In this document: positions 43,423 through 52,063 of the stretch, in pieces | How the letters are laid out: each line of letters begins with the position of its first letter | How positions within the stretch are numbered: the first letter of the stretch is position 1 | The notes under the pieces: model-generated | The model's database searches: none | Told to the model about the DNA's origin: nothing | Seen by the model: only the letters and a program-made list of their open reading frames with translations | Assembly (NCBI GenBank): GCA_001769215.1 | Contig: MEOL01000037.1 | Span: 165,185-229,184, forward strand | Length of the DNA: 64,000 bases | Source of the DNA: Bacteroidetes bacterium GWF2_41_31 | Lineage (GTDB): Bacteria; Bacteroidota; Bacteroidia; Bacteroidales; F082 | Reading direction: 5' to 3' | Program-made: the position numbers and the translations under genes

Positions 43423-44319
43423 ATGAAAACCACTGTTGCCGTACTCTTGCTCACCTTTTTTGTTAGTTCATTCCGTTTGACCGGACAAGAAGATTTGATG
43501 GATCTCATTGGCGATACCAAACCCACCACTGAATACACCTATGCGACCTTCAAATCAACGCGTATTTCACTGGGACAATCGGTGGAAAATCCGCCGGAAG
43601 GAAATTTAATTTTCGATGTCCAACATCATTTTGGACCGGCAAATATTGGGTTCAATGACTTTTTTGGACTTGACCAGGCCATCACGCGGCTTGGACTTCA
43701 ATATGGGATTACCGATTGGTTAGCCGTTGGGATTGGCCGATCGACACTTGAAAAAACGGTGAATGGATGGGTAAAAATAAAATTGCTGAGACAAAGCACC
43801 GGCGAAGTAAACAGTCCTGTTTCTGTCAGTTATTTCGGAGATGCTGCATTGAGTACCCTTAAATGGGCCGACCCTGTGAGGACTAATTATTTTTCGTCCA
43901 GGTTGTCGTATGCCAGTCAGGTACTCATTGCGCGGAAACTGAGCAATGCACTTTCAGTTCAATTAAGCCCTACCTATATTCACCGCAATCTGGTTGAAAA
44001 AACCACGGACGACAACGATGTGCTTGCCTTGGGTGCAGGTGGCAGGGTAAAACTCAACAACCGCGTCAGTTTGAATGTGGAATATTATTACGTGTTGTCG
44101 GCCCAAACAGCCAAAGATTACAACAATTCGCTGACCTTAGGGTTTGACATTGAAACAGGAGGCCATGTTTTTCAGTTAATCTTCACCAATTCCCAGGGCA
44201 TTATTGAAGAACATTTCATACCAAAAACTACCGGAAAATGGTTAAATGGGGACATCCATTTTGGATTTAATATCTCCAGGAACTTCGTCTTGAAAAAACC
44301 AAAAGAATTCCAGGACTAA
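43423..44319 (+). CDS. DUF5777-like beta-barrel protein
   Basis: I prefer the ATG at 43423 (MKTTVAVLLLTFFVSSFRLT), which starts a signal peptide; an ATG at 43390 would add 11 residues. The ~298-aa product has the pattern of the DUF5777 barrel family: TEYTYATFKSTRISLGQSVE near the start, PEGNLIFDVQHHFGPANIGF, LAVGIGRSTLEKTVNGWVKI, and a C-terminal GDIHFGFNISRNFVLKKP. It is predicted to sit in the outer membrane. It ends the cytochrome/YceI operon, overlapping the converging gene by 4 nt. Confidence 0.75.
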   Translation: MKTTVAVLLLTFFVSSFRLTGQEDLMDLIGDTKPTTEYTYATFKSTRISLGQSVENPPEGNLIFDVQHHFGPANIGFNDFFGLDQAITRLGLQYGITDWLAVGIGRSTLEKTVNGWVKIKLLRQSTGEVNSPVSVSYFGDAALSTLKWADPVRTNYFSSRLSYASQVLIARKLSNALSVQLSPTYIHRNLVEKTTDDNDVLALGAGGRVKLNNRVSLNVEYYYVLSAQTAKDYNNSLTLGFDIETGGHVFQLIFTNSQGIIEEHFIPKTTGKWLNGDIHFGFNISRNFVLKKPKEFQD

Positions 44320-47300
44320 CGCACCACGGTTACTATTCCCTTAAAGCTGAGTGGCCTCAACAAGTAATCTGTTCCTGAAATTTGATACACGTATGTTCCT
44401 GCAGGCACCGGATCGCCCACAGTATTGTTACCGTCCCACTTTTCTTCGTAGTTGTGCGTGCTAAAAATCTGGCCTCCCCAACGGTCAAAAATATAGAGGT
44501 TGAAATCGGCAACCGGCGTTCCCTTGATTTCGAAAACATCGTTTAATCCATCTCCATTGGGCGTAAACGCGTTGGGTATAAACAACCTGACTTCCTCGGT
44601 TAAGGCTACATACAGGGTAGTGTCGCCCAAACAACCATTCACTGTTTCAATAAACAATTGGACCGTATAATCGCCTGCTGCCTGATAAATATGTGAAGGG
44701 TTTTCCAGGTGGCTGGTATCGCCGTCCCCAAAAGTCCAAATATAGTATTGAATGGTTGAATCGCTGATGCTTTGGTTGAAAAAGTTGATTTCGGGTGTGT
44801 CGAGGGTGGTCAGGTAAGGATCGGCGGAGGCATTGGCTTCCGGGTTGGGATTTACCTGAATCAGGTTGGATTGGAGTATGCTTCCGGCACAGCGGTCGGT
44901 GTTGTTTACACTTAAACTAACCGAAAATAACCCGGCGGTAGTATATTCATGTTGCGGGTTTTTTAAAGAAGAACTGTTTCCGTCGCCAAAATCCCAAACA
45001 TAGGTGGCATTGGGGAAGGCATCGGCGGTAAAATCGGTAAACTGAACCGTCACAGGCAAACACCCCTCCACCAAATCGGCCTGAAAATCAGGAACAGGCA
45101 AGGGGTTGATGGTCATTACATTTGTAAAATCGTTGCTACAGATATATTGATCCACATGCAGGCTGATGGTATAAGTACCAGCATTCTGATAAGTATGTGT
45201 TGGGTTTGGAAGATCACTGGTGGTTAAATCTCCAAAATCCCAGTCAAAAACTTTTCCGGCAGGATCGTCACTGTATATAAACGTGATATTTTCGCCAGTA
45301 CAAGCTTCAGTAGGTGGTGTAAATAAAAAGTTAGCAGAGGGTATTGGAAATACGGTAAAACTCTGAGTAGCCTCTTTATCAATACAGTACAACGAAGATG
45401 CGTTTAAGGTATACGTGTAGGTGTCAGGCGTAACAGGGTTGAGTATAATGGTTTGTGTGGTTTGTCCACCAGGCTGCCATTCCCAGGATTCAGCATCGTT
45501 GGCAGTAAGTGTAATGGTTGTTCCGGGGCAAATTTCGGCACTGGCCGGATCGATGGTAATGGCAGGCACAAATAAATCGACATAAACGGTGATGGTGGCT
45601 GTTTGAATATGGTCGCATAAATCCAGGATACGCAACGCGTATTCAGTGGTAACCGAAGGGCTGACAGTAACATTGTTGGTAGTCGACAAAATAACTCCCG
45701 GATTATTGGTGGCATACCATTCGAATTGCTGGGCTTGCGCATTGGCAGTCAGTGTTTTTGATTCACCATTGCAAATCCAAACATCGTTACCCAGGGTAAG
45801 TTCCGATTGATTGACCAGGAAACTCCCGGTTTGTGTTCCTCCACAAACATCGGTGATTTCAAAACCGCAGGTCCAGAGGTCAGCACCCACCACGTCATCA
45901 TAAACCACCGTGATTTCATTCCCATTTTGATCGCCAAGAGGCGTATTGCCCGGCAATTTGTACCAACGCACATGATCGATGGTGTAATCGGAAAGAGAGG
46001 GCGTTTCAGCGTTTATTTGAATCACGATCGATTGCCCGGGGCCACACAAAAAGGCATCTAAAACCGGTTCCAGTACTATGGGTTTGTTAATGATCTTCAC
46101 TTGAATTGTTGAATCGTTACCACATCCATCGCCCACATTAACAGGTACATAATCAGGACTTGCATTCACCTGATAAGTTAAAGTATCCATGGCTGGCAAC
46201 TGCCCGTCCCATAGGAAATTTATTGGGGTAACGCCTCCCTGGGTTATATCGGTAATGGTAATATCAAGCGTTTCTTTGCAGTAAGCCTGGTAGGTTTTTG
46301 GATTTTGAGTAAAAGTAAAAGGCTCATTGTTGCGGAGGGTCATGGGAATGCGTCCGGAATATATTGGACCGCCAAATGGAGTTGGACGTCCTTCGCAAGG
46401 ATTGGTAGCATATTGAAACGTTACATTGGGGACGTCCGCTGTCAGATTGATGGCTTCCAGTAAAATGGTGATTTCGGTTTCGTCCTGAATAAAGCGAATG
46501 GAATCTTCTGCGATAACCATCCCTGTGGCCAGATTGCTCACCCGGATTTTATTGCGGTTGGCATCGGCAAGTACCCTGAACGGAATATAGTAGTCACCAG
46601 GTGCAGGTTCATCCAAAGTAAAAGTGACCTCAATATTATTGCACCCCCCTTCGATTAAACAACCACTAAAATCAGGGTTAGGGTTGGTAAACTCATAAGT
46701 GGCTTTCCAACCCGGATGATTTGCTCCACCACGCAGACTCTGAGCTTTTAAAAACACCGCTGAGTTGACTTTAAATCCCTTTACGGGATATGGGGCTTCC
46801 ATCCAAAAATCTTCAATGGCAATTTTTACTTTATAATTAGTACACGGTACTAAATCCTTGCGCCGGATATAAATCTGGTCCTGGTTGCCTGTTCTTTTTG
46901 TAAATCCGTCAAATTGAGTTCCAAGTTGTTGCGAATTTGGCGGCGGTGTCGGGTTGGAAACAAAATGACCCGAGAACAAGGTGTTTGGATTGACGGTGAC
47001 AACATTTACCCAACGTTGCGGTTTAGGAGTACCGGGAGGAGGTGCTGTTTCAGGAAGTATGGCCGAATTTTCGAAAAATCCTGTTCTCTCAATTGAAATG
47101 GCAAACAGGTCAGGGGTTTGAGAGGTTGCTGTAGGAAATCCCGTAAGGTCAACGTCGGGTTGTTTGTTGTAATAATATTCTTCGGATGCAAAGGCATAAT
47201 CCAAAACGATTTCATCTCCGTAAGGTTTGTAATAAAACTCCAGAACGGCGGCATCCCCGGTCGTGTCAATATTAACACGTCCGGCTCCCATGGTAGCAAA

Positions 47301-47675
47301 CAACAGATTGTACATGCTAAGTAGGTCTTCATCACCGGGCGTACCCAGCGAATCCCCTTTAAACCCACTATTATTTGGCCCGGCTGCACTGGTTACTTTA
47401 CCATTCGAAAGTATCATACCCGCATATATTCCAATATCAGTGCCATTGCCAAATAAACCACATGCCCGATGATCGCCTATGAACTTGATGCTATTAGTAT
47501 CGACAATTCCTCCTCCACCGTGTAAATATTTGACCACCCACATTTTCAACGTGTCTTCATTGTATCCTGCAGGTGTATTTCCCAAAGGCAATTCTTTAAT
47601 CAAAAGTGGTGTCTGTGCAGAAACCGAAATCCAGGTAAATAATAACAAAAACAGTATATATCTATATTGATCCAT
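44316..47675 (-). CDS. Large secreted protein: choice-of-anchor L, PKD repeats, T9SS type B sorting domain
   Basis: The 1119-aa protein has a signal peptide (1-20) and a choice-of-anchor L-type domain (about 20-270: LPLGNTPAGYNEDTLKMWVV, AVLEFYYKPYGDEIVLDYAF, ASEEYYYN). A series of Ig-like/SprB-style segments follows (about 300-770), then three PKD domains (about 772-850, 855-935 and 945-1010) recognisable by VFDWDFGDLTTSDLPNPTHT, YVWDFGDGNSSSLKNPQHEY and YIWTFGDGDTSHLENPSHIY. It ends in a gliding-motility CHU_C type B sorting domain (about 1030-1119: IPNAFTPNGDGLNDVFEIKG, FDRWGGQIFS). It is a predicted surface adhesin or structural protein exported by T9SS. Confidence 0.88.
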   Translation of the reverse strand: MDQYRYILFLLLFTWISVSAQTPLLIKELPLGNTPAGYNEDTLKMWVVKYLHGGGGIVDTNSIKFIGDHRACGLFGNGTDIGIYAGMILSNGKVTSAAGPNNSGFKGDSLGTPGDEDLLSMYNLLFATMGAGRVNIDTTGDAAVLEFYYKPYGDEIVLDYAFASEEYYYNKQPDVDLTGFPTATSQTPDLFAISIERTGFFENSAILPETAPPPGTPKPQRWVNVVTVNPNTLFSGHFVSNPTPPPNSQQLGTQFDGFTKRTGNQDQIYIRRKDLVPCTNYKVKIAIEDFWMEAPYPVKGFKVNSAVFLKAQSLRGGANHPGWKATYEFTNPNPDFSGCLIEGGCNNIEVTFTLDEPAPGDYYIPFRVLADANRNKIRVSNLATGMVIAEDSIRFIQDETEITILLEAINLTADVPNVTFQYATNPCEGRPTPFGGPIYSGRIPMTLRNNEPFTFTQNPKTYQAYCKETLDITITDITQGGVTPINFLWDGQLPAMDTLTYQVNASPDYVPVNVGDGCGNDSTIQVKIINKPIVLEPVLDAFLCGPGQSIVIQINAETPSLSDYTIDHVRWYKLPGNTPLGDQNGNEITVVYDDVVGADLWTCGFEITDVCGGTQTGSFLVNQSELTLGNDVWICNGESKTLTANAQAQQFEWYATNNPGVILSTTNNVTVSPSVTTEYALRILDLCDHIQTATITVYVDLFVPAITIDPASAEICPGTTITLTANDAESWEWQPGGQTTQTIILNPVTPDTYTYTLNASSLYCIDKEATQSFTVFPIPSANFLFTPPTEACTGENITFIYSDDPAGKVFDWDFGDLTTSDLPNPTHTYQNAGTYTISLHVDQYICSNDFTNVMTINPLPVPDFQADLVEGCLPVTVQFTDFTADAFPNATYVWDFGDGNSSSLKNPQHEYTTAGLFSVSLSVNNTDRCAGSILQSNLIQVNPNPEANASADPYLTTLDTPEINFFNQSISDSTIQYYIWTFGDGDTSHLENPSHIYQAAGDYTVQLFIETVNGCLGDTTLYVALTEEVRLFIPNAFTPNGDGLNDVFEIKGTPVADFNLYIFDRWGGQIFSTHNYEEKWDGNNTVGDPVPAGTYVYQISGTDYLLRPLSFKGIVTVVR

Positions 47676-47861
47676 GGCAGCAAAGAAATATTTTTACGAA
47701 ATTACTGCTTTTTTCTACCGATAGGATGTTTTACCAATGAATCTCTTGATTTGTCTCATTTGGTTAAAGTGATATACAATAGGATGAGTTTTAGTACGGA
47801 TAGATTTCATGATGCTCCGATTTACAAGAAAGATCCTCTGACAAACATCTTTTACTTCATA

Positions 47862-47890
47862 AAAAAACCGCCTTATAAAAGCGGTTTTTT
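47862..47890. terminator. Bidirectional terminator
   Basis: A 10-bp perfect stem (47862-47871 with 47881-47890) includes CCGC/GCGG and is flanked by A and T tracts. It follows, on the minus strand, the stop codon of the gene at 47938-48288 by 48 nt. Confidence 0.8.
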
Positions 47891-47937
47891 AAAACACAGG
47901 CCGAAGCCCTGAAAGTATGTGGAGTTATGATTGCCTG

Positions 47938-48288
47938 CTAGGAAATCAATTCAAATTTCACCTTGATCAATACTTTTTGTCCGGCGTAATTGACCAGGTT
48001 TTTATCTTGCACCTTTTCAATGGTGTTTACCACATAATTTTGCAATTTGGGTGAAATACTATTCGAAGCATCTACTTTTAATGTACCGTTATCCTGGATA
48101 ACCATGCTGACTAACACGCAACATTGCATTTTATTCTTAATGGCAAATTCAGGATAATCTAAACTCTTTTTAACTAAATCAACTACCGAAGCCCTGACGG
48201 CTTTGGAAGCTGGAACGGGTTCGCTGGCAAAGGCTGTGGCTGTAATAAACAAACACAGGGTGAGGATGGTTGCAATTCTTGATTTCAT
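47938..48288 (-). CDS. Small secreted protein, unknown function
   Basis: The 116-aa protein has a clear signal peptide (1-21, ending ATAFASEPV) and a compact mature part. It contains a CC pair (KNKMQCCVLVSMVIQDNGTL) and the sequence VDASNSISPKLQNYVVNTIE. The pattern of a short periplasmic protein with V-x-I-D-x-x-G-x-L strands resembles a TonB C-terminal-like fold (weak). I do not recognise a family. It is monocistronic with its own terminator. Confidence 0.65.
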   Translation of the reverse strand: MKSRIATILTLCLFITATAFASEPVPASKAVRASVVDLVKKSLDYPEFAIKNKMQCCVLVSMVIQDNGTLKVDASNSISPKLQNYVVNTIEKVQDKNLVNYAGQKVLIKVKFELIS

Positions 48289-48702
48289 GACTTTAATTTT
48301 TTTAAGTTTACATTAATGGTTGCACTAACCACTTTACTAATCCTGTGCCAAAGTTGGTTAATGGTTGATTTATAGAATTTTAAATACCACATCTTTTCAT
48401 TCGCCAGCTGTTTTCACCAAAATACTGTACGACACTGAAACAGACCTGTACATATACGAACATCTTATATATTTTTGATTAGCAATCTGTTAACGAATTT
48501 TAACAAATGAGCTTCCATTGGGCAAAATGGGTGTTCATTATTTGGAGAAGAAAGGTATTATCCGAAAGTCACTCAAACACATCATACCGTTTTCTTCCAT
48601 CGGGAAGATTCATGAAATGAGTGATTCACACAATTTACAGATGCTCCTATTTATTTTCTCACTAAGTTTGCAGCTGTTTTTCAACCGCTAGCAATCACAA
48701 CC
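48289..48702. other. Intergenic region upstream of glnS
   Basis: This 414-bp gap lies between the divergent small secreted protein and glnS. TAAGTTTG at 48663-48670 is a good -7 element 32 nt before the glnS start codon. I see no gene or remnant in the rest. Confidence 0.4.
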
Positions 48703-50388
48703 ATGGAATTTCCTGAAAACGAAAAGAAGTCATTGAATTTTATCGAATCTATCATTGAGGAAGATTTGCAGAACAACAAGAATGAAGGGCGTGTACACCT
48801 TCGTTTTCCGCCCGAACCAAATGGATACCTGCACATTGGTCATGCCAAATCTATCTGCCTTAACTTTGGTCTGGCGCAGGATTATCATGGTCTTTGCAAC
48901 CTTCGCTTCGACGACACCAATCCCGAAAAGGAAGATGTAGAATATGTTGATTCGATTAAAGAAGACATCGAGTGGCTTGGTTTTAGCTGGGATCAAAATC
49001 CTTATTTTGCTTCCGATTATTTTGAGCAACTCTACAAGTGGGCCAAAATGCTGATAGAGCAGGGAAAAGCATACGTGGATGAACAACCGCAGGAATTGAT
49101 CAGTCAACAACGGGGCGTTCCTACACGACCCGGAACGGAAAGTCCTTACCGAAACCGACCTGTTGCCGAAAGCCTGGATCTGTTCCGCCGCATGCGTGCC
49201 GGGGAGTTCAAAAACGGACAAATGATCCTCCGTGCAAAAATTGACATGAGTTCACCCAACATGCACATGCGCGACCCGATTATGTACCGCATCCTGCACC
49301 AGGAACACCACCGCACAGGTAACGATTGGTGCATCTATCCCATGTACGATTATGCCCACGGACAATCCGACTACATCGAAGGAATCACCCACTCGGTGTG
49401 CACGCTTGAATTTGAAATCCACCGCCCTTTATACGACTGGTTTTTGGATCAGATCACCGACAGCAGTTACCGCCCGCGACAGATTGAATTTGCACGGCTT
49501 AACCTGAGTTACACGGTGATGAGCAAGCGCAAACTGCTCGAACTGGTGCAGATGGGGCTTGTAAATGGATGGGACGATCCGCGAATGCCCACCATCTCAG
49601 GTCTGCGTCGCAGAGGTTACACTCCTGAAACGTTGCGAAACTTTTCGGAACGCATTGGTGTGGCTAAACGCGACAACGTGATTGATATGGGTTTGTTGGA
49701 ATTCACCGTGCGCGAACACCTCAACAAAATAACCGATCGGGTGATGGCCGTGCTCGACCCGTTAAAGGTGATCATCACCAACTATCCCGAAGGCAAAACA
49801 GAAAATATGATGCTGGTAGACAATCCCGAAAACCCGGATAGTGCCAGCCACGAAGTGCCCTTTAGCCGGGAAATTTACATCGAACAGGACGATTTTATGG
49901 AAGACGCCCCCAAGAAGTTCTTTCGTCTTGCTCCTGACCAGGAAGTCCGCTTAAAAGGTGCTTACATCATCAAATGCGAAGATTTTAAGAAGGATGCCAA
50001 CGGACGCATTACCGAAATCTATTGCACGTACGACCCGGAATCGAAGAGCGGGGAAGTAGGCTCACAACGCAAAGTAAAAGGAACCCTGCATTGGGTTTCG
50101 GCGCCTCATGCGGTAGATGCTGAGGTCAGGCTGTACGACCGTCTTTTCGTAGACGAAGATCCTGCCGGACATAAAGAAGTAGATTTTAAGGAATTTATCA
50201 ATCCCGATTCATTGAAGACCATTTCAAAGGCCAAACTGGAACCCTGGCTGCAAAAAGCCATGGCAGGCGACAAATTCCAGTTTCAGCGCCTTGGATATTT
50301 CTGCGCTGACAAGAGCAGCACTCCCGGACATTTAATCTTTAATCGTACCGTTGGGTTGCGCGATAACTGGGCAAAGAGCAATGCATAA
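48703..50388 (+). CDS. glnS: Glutamine-tRNA ligase
   Basis: GlnRS charges tRNA-Gln with glutamine. The 561-aa class I synthetase has the HIGH motif in PPEPNGYLHIGHAKSICLNF (about 32-51). The catalytic block DDTNPEKEDVEYVDSIKEDI follows, and the KMSKS-like loop is YTVMSKRKLLELV near 270. The C-terminal ~200 residues form the two beta-barrel anticodon-binding domains (for example PFSREIYIEQDDFMED). The length matches bacterial GlnRS. The tRNA-Gln gene lies 100 bp downstream on the same strand. Confidence 0.97.
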   Translation: MEFPENEKKSLNFIESIIEEDLQNNKNEGRVHLRFPPEPNGYLHIGHAKSICLNFGLAQDYHGLCNLRFDDTNPEKEDVEYVDSIKEDIEWLGFSWDQNPYFASDYFEQLYKWAKMLIEQGKAYVDEQPQELISQQRGVPTRPGTESPYRNRPVAESLDLFRRMRAGEFKNGQMILRAKIDMSSPNMHMRDPIMYRILHQEHHRTGNDWCIYPMYDYAHGQSDYIEGITHSVCTLEFEIHRPLYDWFLDQITDSSYRPRQIEFARLNLSYTVMSKRKLLELVQMGLVNGWDDPRMPTISGLRRRGYTPETLRNFSERIGVAKRDNVIDMGLLEFTVREHLNKITDRVMAVLDPLKVIITNYPEGKTENMMLVDNPENPDSASHEVPFSREIYIEQDDFMEDAPKKFFRLAPDQEVRLKGAYIIKCEDFKKDANGRITEIYCTYDPESKSGEVGSQRKVKGTLHWVSAPHAVDAEVRLYDRLFVDEDPAGHKEVDFKEFINPDSLKTISKAKLEPWLQKAMAGDKFQFQRLGYFCADKSSTPGHLIFNRTVGLRDNWAKSNA

Positions 50389-50447
50389 TGCTCATATTCC
50401 GGTCGATAAAAACATTAAATTTTTTCAGAAAAAATCAGGTGTTAAAC

Positions 50448-50479
50448 TTGATCGATATTGAGCAAAAATTTTACCTTTG
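50448..50479 (+). promoter_or_regulatory. Promoter of the tRNA-Gln gene
   Basis: TTG at 50448-50450 and TACCTTTG at 50472-50479 are separated by 21 bp, the same as in the exbB promoter. The tRNA starts 10 nt after the -7 element, so transcription would begin almost at the mature 5' end. Confidence 0.7.
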
Positions 50480-50488
50480 CGCCCTTAT

Positions 50489-50561
50489 TGCCTGATGGTG
50501 TAACTGGCAACACGTCTGACTCTGAATCAGAAGAGTCTAGGTTCGACCCCTAGTCAGGCAA
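50489..50561 (+). tRNA. tRNA-Gln (anticodon CUG)
   Basis: The acceptor stem TGCCTGA (50489-50495) pairs with TCAGGCA (50554-50560), with discriminator A at 50561; CCA is not encoded. The anticodon stem TCTGA/TCAGA encloses the loop CTCTGAA, giving anticodon CTG at 50522-50524 (reads CAG). The T-loop GTTCGACC is canonical. It sits directly after glnS and has its own promoter and terminator. Confidence 0.95.
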
Positions 50562-50562
50562 C

Positions 50563-50592
50563 AAGACCCTTGAATTTCAGGGGTCTTTTTTT
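50563..50592 (+). terminator. Terminator after tRNA-Gln
   Basis: An imperfect stem of about 10-12 bp (AGACCC pairing with GGGTCT, extended by a T-G wobble and T-A/G-C pairs) is followed by a run of T residues, starting two bases after the tRNA. Confidence 0.8.
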
Positions 50593-50768
50593 ATGATTCA
50601 TTGGATGGGTTTGGTGTGTGTCAGGCTTGCTTGCCTGAGATTGAAATTTCAGGTTACACTGTCGGTCTTGCCTACGGCATTGTTTAAAGGGCTTCGATTC
50701 ATAGCTGAAAGTTCCCGGGTTGACAGGTGAATGCTATTTGTGCAAGACTCTGTAAAACCTCTGACCGA

Positions 50769-51938
50769 TCATTGAATGATAAATTCCCTCAAATCAGCAT
50801 GCAGCAACTGCCTAAGCTCGTCAAAGTGATCGGGTGTGGTTTCTGCAAATACAAATCCAAAGACGTGAAACTTGACCACATCTGTTTTACGCAGTTCCAG
50901 GACTTTTCCAAGTCTCCCTGTAAGTTTTTCATAGTCGAAACGGGTAATTTTCCTCGCCGCAATACCCGAATTGTTGTTGAGGATAATGATGCTGAATGAG
51001 TTTCCGGAATGATGTTCGAGGATAGTATTCCAATCCGGTTTTTTGTCAAGCATCACATATTCGTAAGGGTTAAACCCAAAGGCGTAACGGGTAAGTTCGG
51101 CTGACGTGCACCATCCGCCATAGCGCAACGGGTTTCCTTCGATGGGCATAATTCTGCCACTGTGGTCAACCCGAACTTCAAGATGGATTGGGAAATTTTT
51201 AAGACCCACCAAATTCCCCAGTTGCCTGAGGAAATCCATGAACCTGTCCATGTTTTCACTGAGTACTTTTGAAGAAGTGGTGTACAGCCGGTCGCTGGTA
51301 TCGGCCTCTCCCGAAAAAAGGTGGTGCATCATGCCTAAAATCACAGGCTCACCATTTTTATCATAAAAAGCATCAATGGTGTACTCCTCCCCTTCAATTA
51401 TTTCTTCGATAATGAATTTGGCTGTGTCGAGCACCTCTTTGGGGTAGGTATCCTGGATCACCTCAGCCTCTTCCCGGATCTTGATTTTAACCTTTTCCCA
51501 ACTTTCGGGCGAGCTGACCTGGTGCACTCCCAGACTGAAAAACCCAACGTTGGGTTTGATGATAAATGGCTTGGGCAACTCACCGTATTCAATATCTTCA
51601 ATTTTATCAGGATCGACTTCCCTGAAATAAAAATCCGGATAAAGTGCAGAAACCTGCATTCTGAATTTCAATTTGTTTTTGAAAAGCTCCACCTTTTCTG
51701 GGAGTTCAGAGAAAGATAAATTTTTGGCTATCCAGCCGATGGAATTCTCGGAAGAGGTATAAATGGTTGGGATTTCGCCTGTTTTGTATTTTTCGATGGC
51801 CTCTTTTTCGGAAATAAAATGGATGCCCTCTTTGGGTAAGAGCATAACGGCATCCGGGGTTTTCAATACCGGAAATTGATTGGACAGCAGGGTTTGCCTG
51901 AGCAGATCCGAAACATAAGGCAGGTCGATGATAAACAT
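50769..51938 (-). CDS. ATP-grasp domain protein
   Basis: The 389-aa cytoplasmic protein has an ATP-grasp fold, an ATP-dependent carboxylate-amine/thiol ligase type. A lysine-containing strand in YGELPKPFIIKPNVGFFSLG (about 116-135) is the ATP-binding part. The EEIIEGEEYTIDAFYDKNGE block (about 170-190) is the central strand set, and HLEVRVDHSGRIMPIEGNPL (about 245-264) holds the metal-binding Glu and Asn. It has no obvious partner gene; the substrate is unknown. A good promoter precedes it on the minus strand. Confidence 0.85.
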   Translation of the reverse strand: MFIIDLPYVSDLLRQTLLSNQFPVLKTPDAVMLLPKEGIHFISEKEAIEKYKTGEIPTIYTSSENSIGWIAKNLSFSELPEKVELFKNKLKFRMQVSALYPDFYFREVDPDKIEDIEYGELPKPFIIKPNVGFFSLGVHQVSSPESWEKVKIKIREEAEVIQDTYPKEVLDTAKFIIEEIIEGEEYTIDAFYDKNGEPVILGMMHHLFSGEADTSDRLYTTSSKVLSENMDRFMDFLRQLGNLVGLKNFPIHLEVRVDHSGRIMPIEGNPLRYGGWCTSAELTRYAFGFNPYEYVMLDKKPDWNTILEHHSGNSFSIIILNNNSGIAARKITRFDYEKLTGRLGKVLELRKTDVVKFHVFGFVFAETTPDHFDELRQLLHADLREFIIQ

Positions 51939-51958
51939 AAATCCATAAATTTAGCCTG

Positions 51959-51992
51959 CAAAATTAGAAACACTTCATACCAGTCAACCAAA
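51959..51992 (-). promoter_or_regulatory. Promoter of the ATP-grasp gene
   Basis: On the minus strand TAATTTTG (plus 51959-51966) is preceded by TTTG (plus 51989-51992) with a 22-bp spacer, 20 nt before the start codon at 51938. Confidence 0.55.
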
Positions 51993-52063
51993 ATCAGGGT
52001 TTTTATTCTCATCTCCCGCCATCCTATGGCCATTGGAAAGCGGGAGCGAGGATGTCTCCGTCA

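Noticed and set aside
44316..44319. Convergent 4-bp overlap of two genes as an antisense regulatory feature
   Set aside because: Short overlaps of convergent stops are common, and no terminator or promoter there suggests a special role.
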